A stretch of DNA of 64,000 nucleotides from Chloroflexota bacterium (lineage in GTDB: Bacteria > Chloroflexota > UBA11872): the NCBI GenBank assembly GCA_022821645.1, contig JAJEDE010000015.1, positions 1-64,000 on the forward strand, written 5' to 3'. The translations under genes and the position numbers were made by a program. Positions 7,075 through 14,846 of the stretch are shown here, one piece after another. Within the stretch, counting starts at the first letter, position 1; every line of letters begins with the position of its first letter. The notes beneath the pieces were generated by a model. That model did no database searches. It was not told where the DNA came from and was given only the letters and a program-made list of their open reading frames with translations.

Positions 7075-8550
7075 ATGCCTTTTCGATCTCGACCGACCGG
7101 GTCACGTCGCCCGCGCCGTTCCCGCGGCCATCCGGCCGTCTGCGCGGACTGCGAGACGTCGACCACCGTCCCGTTCCGACCACGCTCGGACCGTCCCGTG
7201 TACTGTCCACCGTGCTTCACGGCCCGGCGCCACGGCTCGTCCGCCGCGCCAAGGGCGCGTGATTCGGAGACGCGCCCCACGGGTACCCCCTCGGTTGCCG
7301 ACGCTCCCGACGTCTCACGGGCCTTTCCGGAGATCGCCCTGAGCGCGGCCAGCCGAGCCGCCCTCGCCCGCATGGGCATCTCGGCGCCCACCCCGATTCA
7401 AGAAGCCACCATCCCGCAATGCCTGGCCGGCCGCGACCTGATTGGCCAGGCGCGCACCGGGTCGGGGAAGACCCTGGCCTTCGCGATACCCCTGGCCGAA
7501 CGCTGCGACGCGTCGGTCCGCCAGGTTCAGGGCCTCGTGCTCGTGCCCACGCGCGAGTTGGCCATCCAGGTGGCAAGCGTCGTCGAGGCCTTGGCCTCGC
7601 CGCAGCAGCTGCGCGTCACATTGCTCTATGGGGGCCGGTCGTTGCGGCCGGAACACCGCGCATTGAAAGGCGGCGCCCAGATCGTCATTGGCACGCCGGG
7701 CCGCACGCTTGACCACCTCCGGCAGGGCACGCTCGATCTGCAACGGGTGCGAGTCCTGGTCTTGGATGAAGCGGACGAGATGTTGGACATGGGGTTTGCG
7801 CGCGATGTCGAGGCCATCCTCAGCCGGACGCCGCGCAGCCGCCAGACCTTGCTCTTCTCGGCGACGCTGCCGGAGTGGGTGGCCAAGACGGCGGCCAGGC
7901 ACTTGCGCAATCCGGTGAAGGTTCAGGTGGACGCGAATTTGCATGCGCCGCCGACCGTCGAGCACCTGATCTACTCCATCCAAAAGCGCGACAAGCTGGG
8001 CGCGCTCCAGACCCTGCTCAACGATCGAAAGGATGCGTCGGTCATCGTGTTTGGTCGAACCAAGCATGGGGTGAAGAAGCTGGCCAAACAGCTCGTGGCG
8101 TTGGGCTATCCCGCCGGCGCGCTGCAAGGAAATCTCAGTCAACGCGCCCGCGAACGCATGATGACGGACTTCCGATCTGGAACGACGCCCGTGCTTGTGG
8201 CAACAAACGTTGCCGCCCGAGGGTTGGACATCGAAGGAATCGACCAGGTCATCAATTTCGATCTGCCCGACTCGGGGAGGCTCTTCACCCACCGGGTCGG
8301 ACGAACCGGTCGGATGGGCCGCTCCGGCGAGGCCGTGACCTTCGTCACGCCAGATGAGGAAAAGAAGTGGCGGGAGATTGTGCGGGGACTCGGCCGCCGC
8401 TTTGTCCGCAAGTCTTGGAAGGCCGGCCGAGCGATCGCGCAGGGTCCAGATCAGCCGCCACGGCAGCCGCAGCGGACGTCCCGCCGCCGCGGAATGCCGA
8501 GGCGCCGCCCGGCCTTTTCCGCCCCCAGCGCTTCAGCCATCCCCACCTAG
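7075..8550 (+). CDS. DEAD-box RNA helicase with N-terminal CxxC-x17-CxxC zinc ribbon
   Basis: A 491-residue ATP-dependent RNA helicase of the RhlE/CshA/DeaD type. The core motifs are in order: Q motif near PTPIQ, motif I ARTGSGKT (Lys132), PTRELA, TPGR, DEAD (231-234), SAT (262-264), ATNVAARGLDI, and HRVGRTGR (406-413). The N-terminus carries Cys23-x2-Cys26, 17 residues, then Cys44-x2-Cys47, the CxxC-x17-CxxC zinc-ribbon module. A basic Arg/Pro-rich tail probably binds RNA. Expected roles are RNA unwinding in ribosome assembly or mRNA decay. The ATG at 7075 is chosen because it retains the zinc ribbon. Confidence 0.9.
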   Translation: MPFRSRPTGSRRPRRSRGHPAVCADCETSTTVPFRPRSDRPVYCPPCFTARRHGSSAAPRARDSETRPTGTPSVADAPDVSRAFPEIALSAASRAALARMGISAPTPIQEATIPQCLAGRDLIGQARTGSGKTLAFAIPLAERCDASVRQVQGLVLVPTRELAIQVASVVEALASPQQLRVTLLYGGRSLRPEHRALKGGAQIVIGTPGRTLDHLRQGTLDLQRVRVLVLDEADEMLDMGFARDVEAILSRTPRSRQTLLFSATLPEWVAKTAARHLRNPVKVQVDANLHAPPTVEHLIYSIQKRDKLGALQTLLNDRKDASVIVFGRTKHGVKKLAKQLVALGYPAGALQGNLSQRARERMMTDFRSGTTPVLVATNVAARGLDIEGIDQVINFDLPDSGRLFTHRVGRTGRMGRSGEAVTFVTPDEEKKWREIVRGLGRRFVRKSWKAGRAIAQGPDQPPRQPQRTSRRRGMPRRRPAFSAPSASAIPT

Positions 8551-8619
8551 ATGTCGGACCCGCCGAACCGCGGCCGCCTTCCTGGCCAGCCACTGGAACA
8601 ACGGCGGAAGACTCTGGTT

Positions 8620-8643
8620 TAGGGGCGGTTCCCGAATCGTCCC
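8620..8643 (+). repeat. TAGGGGCG palindrome family, degenerate copy
   Basis: This reads TAGGGGCGGTTCCCGAATCG followed by TCCC. It shares the TAGGGGCGGTTC start with the perfect copies at 24363 and 42841 but has decayed on the right arm. It lies between the convergent helicase and tsaC genes. Confidence 0.5.
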
Positions 8644-8681
8644 TGGCCGGGATCGCGTCGAGTGGGACGAGACGCGCCTGA

Positions 8682-9317
8682 TCAGCGGCCAGTGGCGTTG
8701 ATGATGCCGGGCGCTATGCGGCGCAGCTCGTCCCATGAGACCGCGCCGGCGCGGAGGATGCGCGGGCGGTCGCCGGTGAGGTCCACGATGGTGGAGGCGG
8801 TGCCGCCAACGGGTCCGCCGTCCAGCAGCGCGTCCACCGCGTCGCCAAGCGACGTGCGGGCCTCGGCGGCGGTCGTGGGCGGTGGGTCCCCGTGGCGATT
8901 GGCGCTGGTGCCGGTGATCGGAGCGCCTGCGCGTCGACAAACCTCGCGCGTCACCGCCATGCCCGGCACGCGAACCGCAACCGTGCGGCGGGCATCGGTG
9001 ATGTGGGCGTCGATTTCTGGCCGGGCCGGGATCACCAGGGTCACGCCACCCGGCCAGAAGGCCGCGCCAAGCTCTTTGAGATAGGGCGCCGAGGCGCCGA
9101 CCACCGCGACCTGCTCCGACGAGGCCAGCAGCACCGGCATGCCGGTGCCGAGCGCGCGGCCCTTGATGGCGGCTACGCGCGCCACGGCTTCAGCGTTGGC
9201 GATGCTGGCCGCCAGGCCGTAGAGCGTGTCGGTGGGAACCACCGCGACCCCGCCGCCGGCGATGACTTGGGCGCAGTGGTCAATGGCCGCGTCGGTGGGC
9301 GGGGTGGAGGGGCTCAC
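8682..9317 (-). CDS. tsaC: L-threonylcarbamoyladenylate synthase (TsaC/Sua5/YwlC)
   Basis: A 211-residue enzyme that makes threonylcarbamoyl-AMP from Thr, bicarbonate and ATP for the t6A37 modification of ANN-decoding tRNAs. Family signatures are GGGVAVVPTDTLYGLAAS, AAIKGRALGTGMPVLL (KxR substrate motif), WPGGVTLVI, VAVRVPG and PITGTSAN. The length fits the short TsaC/YwlC form without the Sua5 extension. The GTG at 9317 is chosen over a longer ORF because it overlaps the stop of the upstream NYN gene (GTGA), implying an operon. Confidence 0.9.
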   Translation of the reverse strand: MSPSTPPTDAAIDHCAQVIAGGGVAVVPTDTLYGLAASIANAEAVARVAAIKGRALGTGMPVLLASSEQVAVVGASAPYLKELGAAFWPGGVTLVIPARPEIDAHITDARRTVAVRVPGMAVTREVCRRAGAPITGTSANRHGDPPPTTAAEARTSLGDAVDALLDGGPVGGTASTIVDLTGDRPRILRAGAVSWDELRRIAPGIINATGR

Positions 9318-9955
9318 CCCGCAGCGACCTGCCACGCCGGCGGTCGCGTGATCGTGCCGTGGCGGTCCACCAACTCCTCGGGGAACTGGCACTGAGGGAG
9401 CAGCGAGCGGTCGAGAAGTTGATAGAGGGTCGCCGCATGACGCAGGCGTCGGCTCACCTGCTTCTGCGGGTCGATCACGTGGACGGGGAAGCTGAAATCC
9501 TGGCGCACCATGCGTATGACATCGACGAAGTCGGAGTCGCCGGTGACGACGAACGCGGCCTGACAGTCGCGTTTGGCGGCGTCGCGCGTGAGATACGCCG
9601 CCAGGTTGGCGTCCGAGCCCTTCTCCCGGGTCTCGATTACCCTGATGAACTCTTGCCCGTCCGGTCGAGGGGCCGCCAGCGGCCGCTTCGCGGTATTGGA
9701 TTGGAATCGCCCCTCGTGGATATCTAGCTGCGGGATGGTGCGCAGGGCGCGCAGGTAGGTCTGCTGTCGGAGTCTCTTCTGCGGATCAAGCGACCCGCTC
9801 CTGATGAGCGCCGTGAAATAGCGGATGCGGTGGAGCGTGAACTCGGGCTCGATCAGGCCGCGGGCAAGAGCTTGCAGGTCAAGCCAGCGCCAGGGCGTGC
9901 GTCGAAGCGCCCGGTAGTAGAGGTTGAAACCGTCCACGTAGAGATTGGCGTCCAT
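9314..9955 (-). CDS. NYN-domain (PIN-like) ribonuclease
   Basis: A 213-residue NYN-domain protein. The metal-binding acidic residues are visible: VDGFNLYY near the N-terminus, EKGSDANLA in the middle (about residue 114), and VTGDSDF before a Rossmann-like strand. The domain acts as an endoribonuclease in many bacteria (LabA/LimB-type proteins). It is the first gene of a two-gene operon with tsaC. A TACGTT string at 9963-9968 on the minus strand sits only 7 nt before the ATG, so the transcript may be leaderless. The target RNA is unknown. Confidence 0.75.
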   Translation of the reverse strand: MDANLYVDGFNLYYRALRRTPWRWLDLQALARGLIEPEFTLHRIRYFTALIRSGSLDPQKRLRQQTYLRALRTIPQLDIHEGRFQSNTAKRPLAAPRPDGQEFIRVIETREKGSDANLAAYLTRDAAKRDCQAAFVVTGDSDFVDVIRMVRQDFSFPVHVIDPQKQVSRRLRHAATLYQLLDRSLLPQCQFPEELVDRHGTITRPPAWQVAAG

Positions 9956-9967
9956 GCCCGAAACGTA

Positions 9968-10044
9968 GCAGAGGCCACCCGCAGGCGGCCTCTATCCCAG
10001 CCGCCGAAGAAGCTGGGGTGGTTAGCTTGAGTTTACCATCAGTG
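9968..10044. repeat. 77-bp direct repeat, copy 1
   Basis: The first of two 77-bp units, 68/77 identical to 10105-10181. It contains a GAGGCCACC-CGCA-GGCGGCCTC hairpin (one mismatch) followed by a weaker CCCAG...CTGGG stem. It lies upstream of the NYN gene, with its near end 13 nt from that start. Confidence 0.75.
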
Positions 10045-10104
10045 AGTGGCTCACACGCCAGATATGGGGGTGTTTGGCCCTCGATGTGCCGCACGTGGGA
10101 AGCA

Positions 10105-10181
10105 GCAGAGGCCGCCCGCAGGCGGCCTCTATCCCAGCCGGCGAAGCAACTGGGGTGGTTAGCCCTAGTTTACCACCGGTG
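10105..10181. repeat. 77-bp direct repeat, copy 2
   Basis: The second unit, 137 bp after the first. Here the hairpin GAGGCCGCC-CGCA-GGCGGCCTC is a perfect 9-bp stem. The unit sits 48 nt past the stop of the minus-strand HAD gene, so it could terminate that transcript. Nine substitutions from copy 1 suggest an older duplication. Confidence 0.75.
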
Positions 10182-10229
10182 CCCCTATTCCCCGCTTGAT
10201 TTGAGGTGCGCGCGGCTCTCGATGCCGCC

Positions 10230-11048
10230 TCACGGCGCCCCGTCCTCACCCAGCACGAACCGTTCGATGGCCAGCGCCGCCCCGTCGTCGGCGTAGGTCC
10301 CGGTGACCCAATCCGCGGCGGCGCGCACCCGCGGATCGCCGTCGCCCATGGCCACCCCGATGCCGGCCGCCGTGACCAGATCCAGGTCGTTGAGGTTGTC
10401 GCCGATCGCCATGGTCGCCTCGGGCGCAATGCCCAGCGCCCGCGCGAGCAGGTGCAGCGCCTGGCCCTTGCTCACGTCCTGTCCAATGGCCTCGGCGAAG
10501 CGCGGATGGGAGCGGGTGATGTCCAGCACGGACCGGAACCGCTCGTCGAGGTCGCTCACGATCGACGGCACGTCGGCCTCGTCGGCCACGATGACGAGCT
10601 TTGTCGTGCCGCGGTGCACGGCGGCTCCGAGATCTGGGATCAGGCGGATCGGCACGTCGGACGTCTCGGCGTAGAAGCGGCCCTCGGGCGTGGCGGCCTC
10701 CATGTAGAGCTCGTCGTCGACGTAGGCGTTGATGTGCCAGCGGCGCGCCTTCGCATACGCCACGACGTCGAGTCCGGGTTCGACGGGCATGGTGCTGGAG
10801 TGGAGGGTCTCGCCGGTAACTGGGTGACGCACCAGCGCGCCCTGGTAGCAGATGATCGGCGCCGTGATACCCAGGTCGTGGGCAAACCGCCGCGCCGAGC
10901 GAAACATGCGCCCGGTGGCAATGGTCACGGCCACGCCCTGCGCCTGGGCGCGGCGAATGGCCGTCCGAACCCGCGGCGTGACGCCGTGCTCGCCGCTGAC
11001 GATGGTGCCGTCCAGATCCAGGGCCAGCAGCCGGATCGCGGTCGTCAC
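10230..11048 (-). CDS. Cof-type HAD-IIB phosphatase
   Basis: A 272-residue haloacid-dehalogenase-superfamily hydrolase of the Cof/YbiV type. Motif I is LLALDLDGTI near the N-terminus (nucleophile Asp in DLD), motif II is TIATGR, then a C2 cap region, a motif III Lys (VSKGQAL), and motif IV GDNLNDLDL. Such enzymes dephosphorylate sugar phosphates or cofactors; the substrate cannot be inferred. The GTG at 11048 is chosen because the domain starts at once after it; a longer ORF adds a low-complexity leader. A TAGGCT -10-like site at 11087-11092 on the minus strand precedes it. Confidence 0.85.
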   Translation of the reverse strand: MTTAIRLLALDLDGTIVSGEHGVTPRVRTAIRRAQAQGVAVTIATGRMFRSARRFAHDLGITAPIICYQGALVRHPVTGETLHSSTMPVEPGLDVVAYAKARRWHINAYVDDELYMEAATPEGRFYAETSDVPIRLIPDLGAAVHRGTTKLVIVADEADVPSIVSDLDERFRSVLDITRSHPRFAEAIGQDVSKGQALHLLARALGIAPEATMAIGDNLNDLDLVTAAGIGVAMGDGDPRVRAAADWVTGTYADDGAALAIERFVLGEDGAP

Positions 11049-11086
11049 AGGGCCTTCAGGATGGAGCGCGTGTGCGGCATGCAGGC

Positions 11087-11092
11087 AGCCTA
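11087..11092 (-). promoter_or_regulatory. Putative -10 for the HAD gene
   Basis: On the minus strand this reads GTAGGCTGCC, 38 nt before the GTG start. It belongs to a recurring TAnnnT motif seen ahead of many genes here. I see no convincing -35 box. Confidence 0.3.
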
Positions 11093-11152
11093 CTCCGAAT
11101 TCGCCGCCGTCTTTCCGAGGCGACCGCAACTCGCTGTTGCTCGGCGCCGCAC

Positions 11153-11169
11153 CGCGTGAAATTCACGCG
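11153..11169. promoter_or_regulatory. Perfect 17-bp palindrome in a divergent promoter region
   Basis: CGCGTGAA-A-TTCACGCG is an exact 8-bp inverted repeat around a central A. It lies between the divergently transcribed HAD and yvcK genes, between their putative -10 sites. Size and symmetry fit a dimeric repressor operator; the regulator is unknown. Confidence 0.5.
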
Positions 11170-11199
11170 TCCCAGGCGGCCGTGGCATCGAGCGAGGCG

Positions 11200-11205
11200 T
11201 ATACT
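11200..11205 (+). promoter_or_regulatory. Putative -10 for yvcK
   Basis: TATACT in the context GCGTATACTTGGCC, 91 nt before the ATG at 11297 and 30 nt after the palindrome at 11153-11169. The near-consensus hexamer is the only support. Confidence 0.35.
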
Positions 11206-11296
11206 TGGCCCCTGGGCCACCCGGGTACTCCGCGCCGCCGAGTCACAGCGTCGCGACGACGGCGGGCTCGTTCGTTGGCTGGAGGCTGGTCCGCGC

Positions 11297-12616
11297 ATGC
11301 GCTCGCGACGTTGGTTAACCCTCGGCATCGGCGTTAAGCGCTATATCCTCCTGATCTTCGCGGGCACGGTGATCCTGGCGCTGGCGCTGGCCATGTTCCT
11401 GGCCTACGTCTACCGCACCATCGACGTGCCAGGGCCCGCCGGCTCGGTGGTCTATTACATGACGCTGCAGTTCATCGAGCATCCCTTCCGCTCGCTGGTG
11501 GTCGGCGGGTTGGGGCTGGCGGGGGTCGTCGCCGGCGGGTTCCTGCTCGGACGCACGGTGCTGTCGGTGGTCGTGAGTCCCGACGACAACATTGCCGAGA
11601 CGCTCTACCAGAGCCGTCGGCTGCAGCGCGGTCCGCGAATCGTGGCCATCGGCGGCGGCACGGGGCTGGGCATCCTGCTGCGGGGGCTCAAGGAGCACAC
11701 CAACAACATCACCGCCGTGGTGACGGTGGCGGACGACGGCGGCAGCTCGGGGCGGCTGCGGGAGGAGTTTGGCCTGGCGCCGCCGGGCGACGTGCGCCAG
11801 TGCCTGGCCGCGCTGGCGGATTCCGAGTCGCTGATGAACGAGGTGATGAACTATCGCTTCAGCCGCGGCAGCGGACTCCAGGGGCACAGCCTGGGCAATC
11901 TGTTGATCGCCGCGACTACCGAGTTGAAGGACGGGCACTTCGAGGACGGCGTGCGCGCGCTGAGCGACGTGCTGCGGGTGCGCGGACGCATCCTGCCCTC
12001 CACGCACTCCGACATCCGGCTGGTGGGCGAGCTGGCCGACGGACGTATCGTGCGCGGCGAATCCAAGCTCCGGTCGTCGGGACAGCCCATCTCGCGCGTC
12101 TTCATCGAGCCGCGGCACGTGGCGGCCAATTCGGCGGCCATCCAGGAGATCCTGGCGGCGGACATGGTGGTGCTGGGTCCGGGAAGCGTCTTCACCAGCG
12201 TGATTCCCAACCTGCTGGTTGGTCGGCTGACCACGGCGATCCGGGCCTCACGCGCCGTCAAGGTCTATGTGTGCAACGTGGCCACCGAGCTCGGCGAAAC
12301 CGACGACTTCGGACCCGCGGAGCACGTCTACTGCTGCACGCGGCACGTCGGGCCCGATCTCTTCCAATACATGCTGGGCAACAGCAACACGCAGGTCGAG
12401 CTGCCTGAGGGCAGCGGCACCCGGCTGGTCACCTGCGACCCGGCCACCCAGGTCGAGCTGCTGGACGCGGGCGTGCAGGCGGTGCTGGCCGACGTGGTGG
12501 ATCCGGCGGCGCCCCATCACCACGAGCCGCACGCGCTGGCGGCGGCGCTGATGGACCTCTACGAGCAGGCCTCGCAGAACAAGGCCACGCTCGTCGCGCT
12601 GGCGGAGACGCGCTAG
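11297..12616 (+). CDS. yvcK: YvcK/CofD-like protein with N-terminal membrane anchor
   Basis: A 439-residue protein. Two hydrophobic segments near residues 16-40 and 63-85 are followed by the YvcK core. The core has GGGTGLG (119-125), VTVADDGGSSGRLR, PPGDVRQCLAAL, SLGNLLIAA and VVLGPGSVFTSVIPNLLV. YvcK proteins bind UDP-GlcNAc and link central metabolism to peptidoglycan synthesis and cell shape. The two-TM form suggests membrane recruitment. The ATG at 11297 follows GGAGG at 11281-11285 and omits an Arg-rich leader that does not look coding. In many bacteria the gene neighbours rapZ and whiA; neither is seen here. Confidence 0.9.
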   Translation: MRSRRWLTLGIGVKRYILLIFAGTVILALALAMFLAYVYRTIDVPGPAGSVVYYMTLQFIEHPFRSLVVGGLGLAGVVAGGFLLGRTVLSVVVSPDDNIAETLYQSRRLQRGPRIVAIGGGTGLGILLRGLKEHTNNITAVVTVADDGGSSGRLREEFGLAPPGDVRQCLAALADSESLMNEVMNYRFSRGSGLQGHSLGNLLIAATTELKDGHFEDGVRALSDVLRVRGRILPSTHSDIRLVGELADGRIVRGESKLRSSGQPISRVFIEPRHVAANSAAIQEILAADMVVLGPGSVFTSVIPNLLVGRLTTAIRASRAVKVYVCNVATELGETDDFGPAEHVYCCTRHVGPDLFQYMLGNSNTQVELPEGSGTRLVTCDPATQVELLDAGVQAVLADVVDPAAPHHHEPHALAAALMDLYEQASQNKATLVALAETR

Positions 12617-12698
12617 CGAACGTCCCGCCGGCCTCGAGCCGGCATCGCAACTGTCACTCCGAACGCCACCTCAATTTCATGCGGAACGCCTCCCGGAT

Positions 12699-12779
12699 GT
12701 CATTCCGAACGCAGTGAGGAATCTAAGGACGTTGTGCCTTCTCGCCGCCCCTTAGATTCCTCGCGTTGCTCGGAATGAC
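12699..12779. repeat. 81-bp inverted-repeat element (GTCATTCCGA family), copy 1
   Basis: The arm GTCATTCCGAACGCAGTGAG... (12699-12728) is largely the reverse complement of 12750-12779, enclosing a 21-nt loop with TTGTGCCTTCTCG. A second copy, with the loop in the opposite orientation, lies at 23672-23758. It looks like a MITE- or REP-type dispersed element between the convergent yvcK and prenyl synthase genes. Confidence 0.75.
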
Positions 12780-12826
12780 GAATCTGGGCAGCCGGGCCTG
12801 ACCTAGCGGCGCGGCGTGCCGCGCCG

Positions 12827-13861
12827 CTAGACCGTACGCCGCGCGGTGAACGCCGCCAGGGCGCCCAACGCCTCGCTGCCCCAGGCGCTGAGCGGAGCGT
12901 CGGAAAGGAGATCCCGGGTCACGGCGTGATACTCCTCGCCCAGCGACTCCGCGTAGACGCGCGAGCCGGACCGCTCGAGCAGCGCCACGATCTCCGCGGT
13001 GTCCGGCGGGACCTCCAGGTCGGCGAGCGCCGTGCGCAGGCGGTCGCGGTCGGCCGGGGCGCCCTCCGTCATCGCGTGCACGATGGGCAGGGTCTTCTTG
13101 CGCTTCTGAATGTCGCTCTCGACGGATTTGCCGGTGGCGTCGGGGTCGCCCCAAATGCCCAGGAAGTCGTCACGAATCTGAAAGGCGGCGCCCAGCGCCG
13201 TGCCGGCGTCGCGCACCGCTGCGCGCACCGCCGGATCGTTGCCGGCGAAGACGGCGCCCAGCTCCATGGCCGTGCCGATCAAGGCCGCCGTCTTGAGGTC
13301 GATCATGCGGAGATAGTCGTCGACCGTCACCTCGTCCTCGTCCTCGTAGGCCATGTCCAGGTATTGGCCCTCGGTCATGCGCCGGCAGCCCAGGGTGAGC
13401 ACCTCCACGGCGTCGCGCGCGGCGCGTGCGTCGTCAGTCGACCCCGCCCGCAGGACGCTGAGCGTGGCCAGCACGTGCATGAAATCACCCGCGTCGATGG
13501 CCTTGGCCTGCCCCCACACCGCCCACACGGTGGGGCGGTGGCGCCGCAGCCGGTCGTTGTCCATTACGTCGTCGTGCACCAGCGAGAAGTTGTGCAGCAG
13601 CTCCACGCCCGCCGCCGCCGGCAGCGCCGCCTCGACATCGCCGCCCAGGGCCTCGCAGGTCAGCAGGCACAGAGTGGGGCGCAGCGCCTTGCCGCGATTG
13701 GCCTGCACCGGGTTGCCGTCGGCGTCGACCCAGCCGAGCTGATAGCGCGCCATGGTGGCCAGCGGCGTGTCCAAGCCATCGAAAACCGCGCGCAGGGCGG
13801 CGTCGACGTCGTCCCGGTAGCGCTCGAACAGCTCGGCCGGCGGCGCGGCGCTGGTGGTCAT
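12827..13861 (-). CDS. Trans-isoprenyl diphosphate synthase (polyprenyl synthetase)
   Basis: A 344-residue enzyme that condenses isopentenyl diphosphate with allylic diphosphates. It has GKALRPTLCLL, the first Asp-rich motif HDDVMD, the Gln-containing GCRRMTEGQYLDM, KTAALIGTAMELGA, and the second motif as QIRDDFLGIWGD, the DDxxG variant common in actinobacterial-type geranylgeranyl or longer-chain synthases. The ATG at 13861 is chosen over an upstream start because the extra leader is made of a dispersed repeat (13945-13966). The product probably feeds undecaprenyl, quinone or carotenoid synthesis; chain length cannot be read off. Confidence 0.9.
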   Translation of the reverse strand: MTTSAAPPAELFERYRDDVDAALRAVFDGLDTPLATMARYQLGWVDADGNPVQANRGKALRPTLCLLTCEALGGDVEAALPAAAGVELLHNFSLVHDDVMDNDRLRRHRPTVWAVWGQAKAIDAGDFMHVLATLSVLRAGSTDDARAARDAVEVLTLGCRRMTEGQYLDMAYEDEDEVTVDDYLRMIDLKTAALIGTAMELGAVFAGNDPAVRAAVRDAGTALGAAFQIRDDFLGIWGDPDATGKSVESDIQKRKKTLPIVHAMTEGAPADRDRLRTALADLEVPPDTAEIVALLERSGSRVYAESLGEEYHAVTRDLLSDAPLSAWGSEALGALAAFTARRTV

Positions 13862-13944
13862 GGCAGGCCCACGTGCAGGGGAGGCGGGTGCTCGATCGTG
13901 CCGCGCACGGGGGATCAAGGCAAGCCAGGTGACCCCGCCCACCC

Positions 13945-13966
13945 GTTCGTGGTGAGCCTGTCGAAC
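13945..13966. repeat. Short hairpin repeat unit
   Basis: GTTCG-TGGTGAGCCTGT-CGAAC. I recognise this string as a type dispersed in several bacterial genomes. Only one copy is in this window. It lies between the divergent prenyl synthase and SDR genes. Confidence 0.35.
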
Positions 13967-14040
13967 CACGCAAGCGTGGGCCGGCTCGCGATACGCTCGG
14001 TCCGGCGGAGTCGAGGGGCGAAACGCCCGAATTGGCGCCT

Positions 14041-14793
14041 ATGAACATTCGCGGATCGACGGCCCTGGTGACCGGAGCCACGGCAGGCATCGGCCGCGCG
14101 ACGGCCATCGCCTTGGCGCGGGCGGGCGCGCATGTGATCGGCACCGGACGCGACCCCCAGGCGCTGGCCGCCGTGCGCGATGCCACCGGCGGGACGTCCG
14201 TGACCGCGGACCTGGCGGACCCGGCGGACATCGAGCGGCTGGCCGCGGCGGCGCTGGGTAGGGCCGAGCCGGTCGAAATCCTGGTCAACAACGCCGGCAT
14301 CGGCTGGGAAGGGCCCTTCGCCGCCATGCCGCCCGACAAGATCGATGACCTGGTGGCGGTCAACATCCTGGGAGCCGTGCGGCTCACCCGGGCGCTGCTG
14401 CCGCAAATTCTGGAGCGCGGGCGTGGCCACATCGTCAACGTGGCCTCGATCGCGGGGCACGTAGGCGTGCGCGACGAAGCGCTGTACGCCGCCACCAAGG
14501 CCGCCCTGCTGACTTTCAGCGAGGGCCTGCGCTACGAGGTCCAGGAGTCCGGTGTGCGGGTGTCAACCGTTTCGCCTGGCGTGGTGGACACGGAGTTCTT
14601 CGCGCGGCGCGGCAGCCCGTTCCGCCGCCGCCGTCCGCGACCCATCCCGCCGGAGCGCGTGGCCCGCGCCATCGTGCACGCCATCGAGCGCAACCGCGAC
14701 GAAGTCGTGGTGCCCGGCTGGCTGCGCCTACCAATCTGGCTGCACGGCGTTTGGCCGGGGCTCTACCGGGCGCTGGCGAGGCGGTTTGGGTAG
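14041..14793 (+). CDS. Short-chain dehydrogenase/reductase
   Basis: A 250-residue classical SDR. It has TGATAGIG (nucleotide-binding TGxxxGxG), NNAGIG, a catalytic Ser in VNVASIAGHVG, and YAATK (Tyr-x3-Lys). The C-terminal 40 residues include a hydrophobic stretch (WLRLPIWLHGVWPGLYRAL) that may form a membrane-associated helix, as in SDRs acting on lipids or sterol-like substrates. The ATG at 14041 is preferred to a TTG at 14032. It has no clear operon partner. The substrate is unknown. Confidence 0.85.
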   Translation: MNIRGSTALVTGATAGIGRATAIALARAGAHVIGTGRDPQALAAVRDATGGTSVTADLADPADIERLAAAALGRAEPVEILVNNAGIGWEGPFAAMPPDKIDDLVAVNILGAVRLTRALLPQILERGRGHIVNVASIAGHVGVRDEALYAATKAALLTFSEGLRYEVQESGVRVSTVSPGVVDTEFFARRGSPFRRRRPRPIPPERVARAIVHAIERNRDEVVVPGWLRLPIWLHGVWPGLYRALARRFG

Positions 14794-14846
14794 GGCGGAA
14801 GATCTGAGCGGCGAGTACGATATGGGGCAACGCGCAAATTCTTCGG

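Noticed and set aside
9968..10181. Possible CRISPR or integron attC array
   Set aside because: Only two units, 77 bp each, 12% diverged, unequal to CRISPR repeat size; no cas genes or integrase and no matching attC core sites.
10022..10429. Minus-strand ORF spanning the second 77-bp repeat
   Set aside because: It overlaps the HAD gene in another frame and encodes mainly the repeat sequence.
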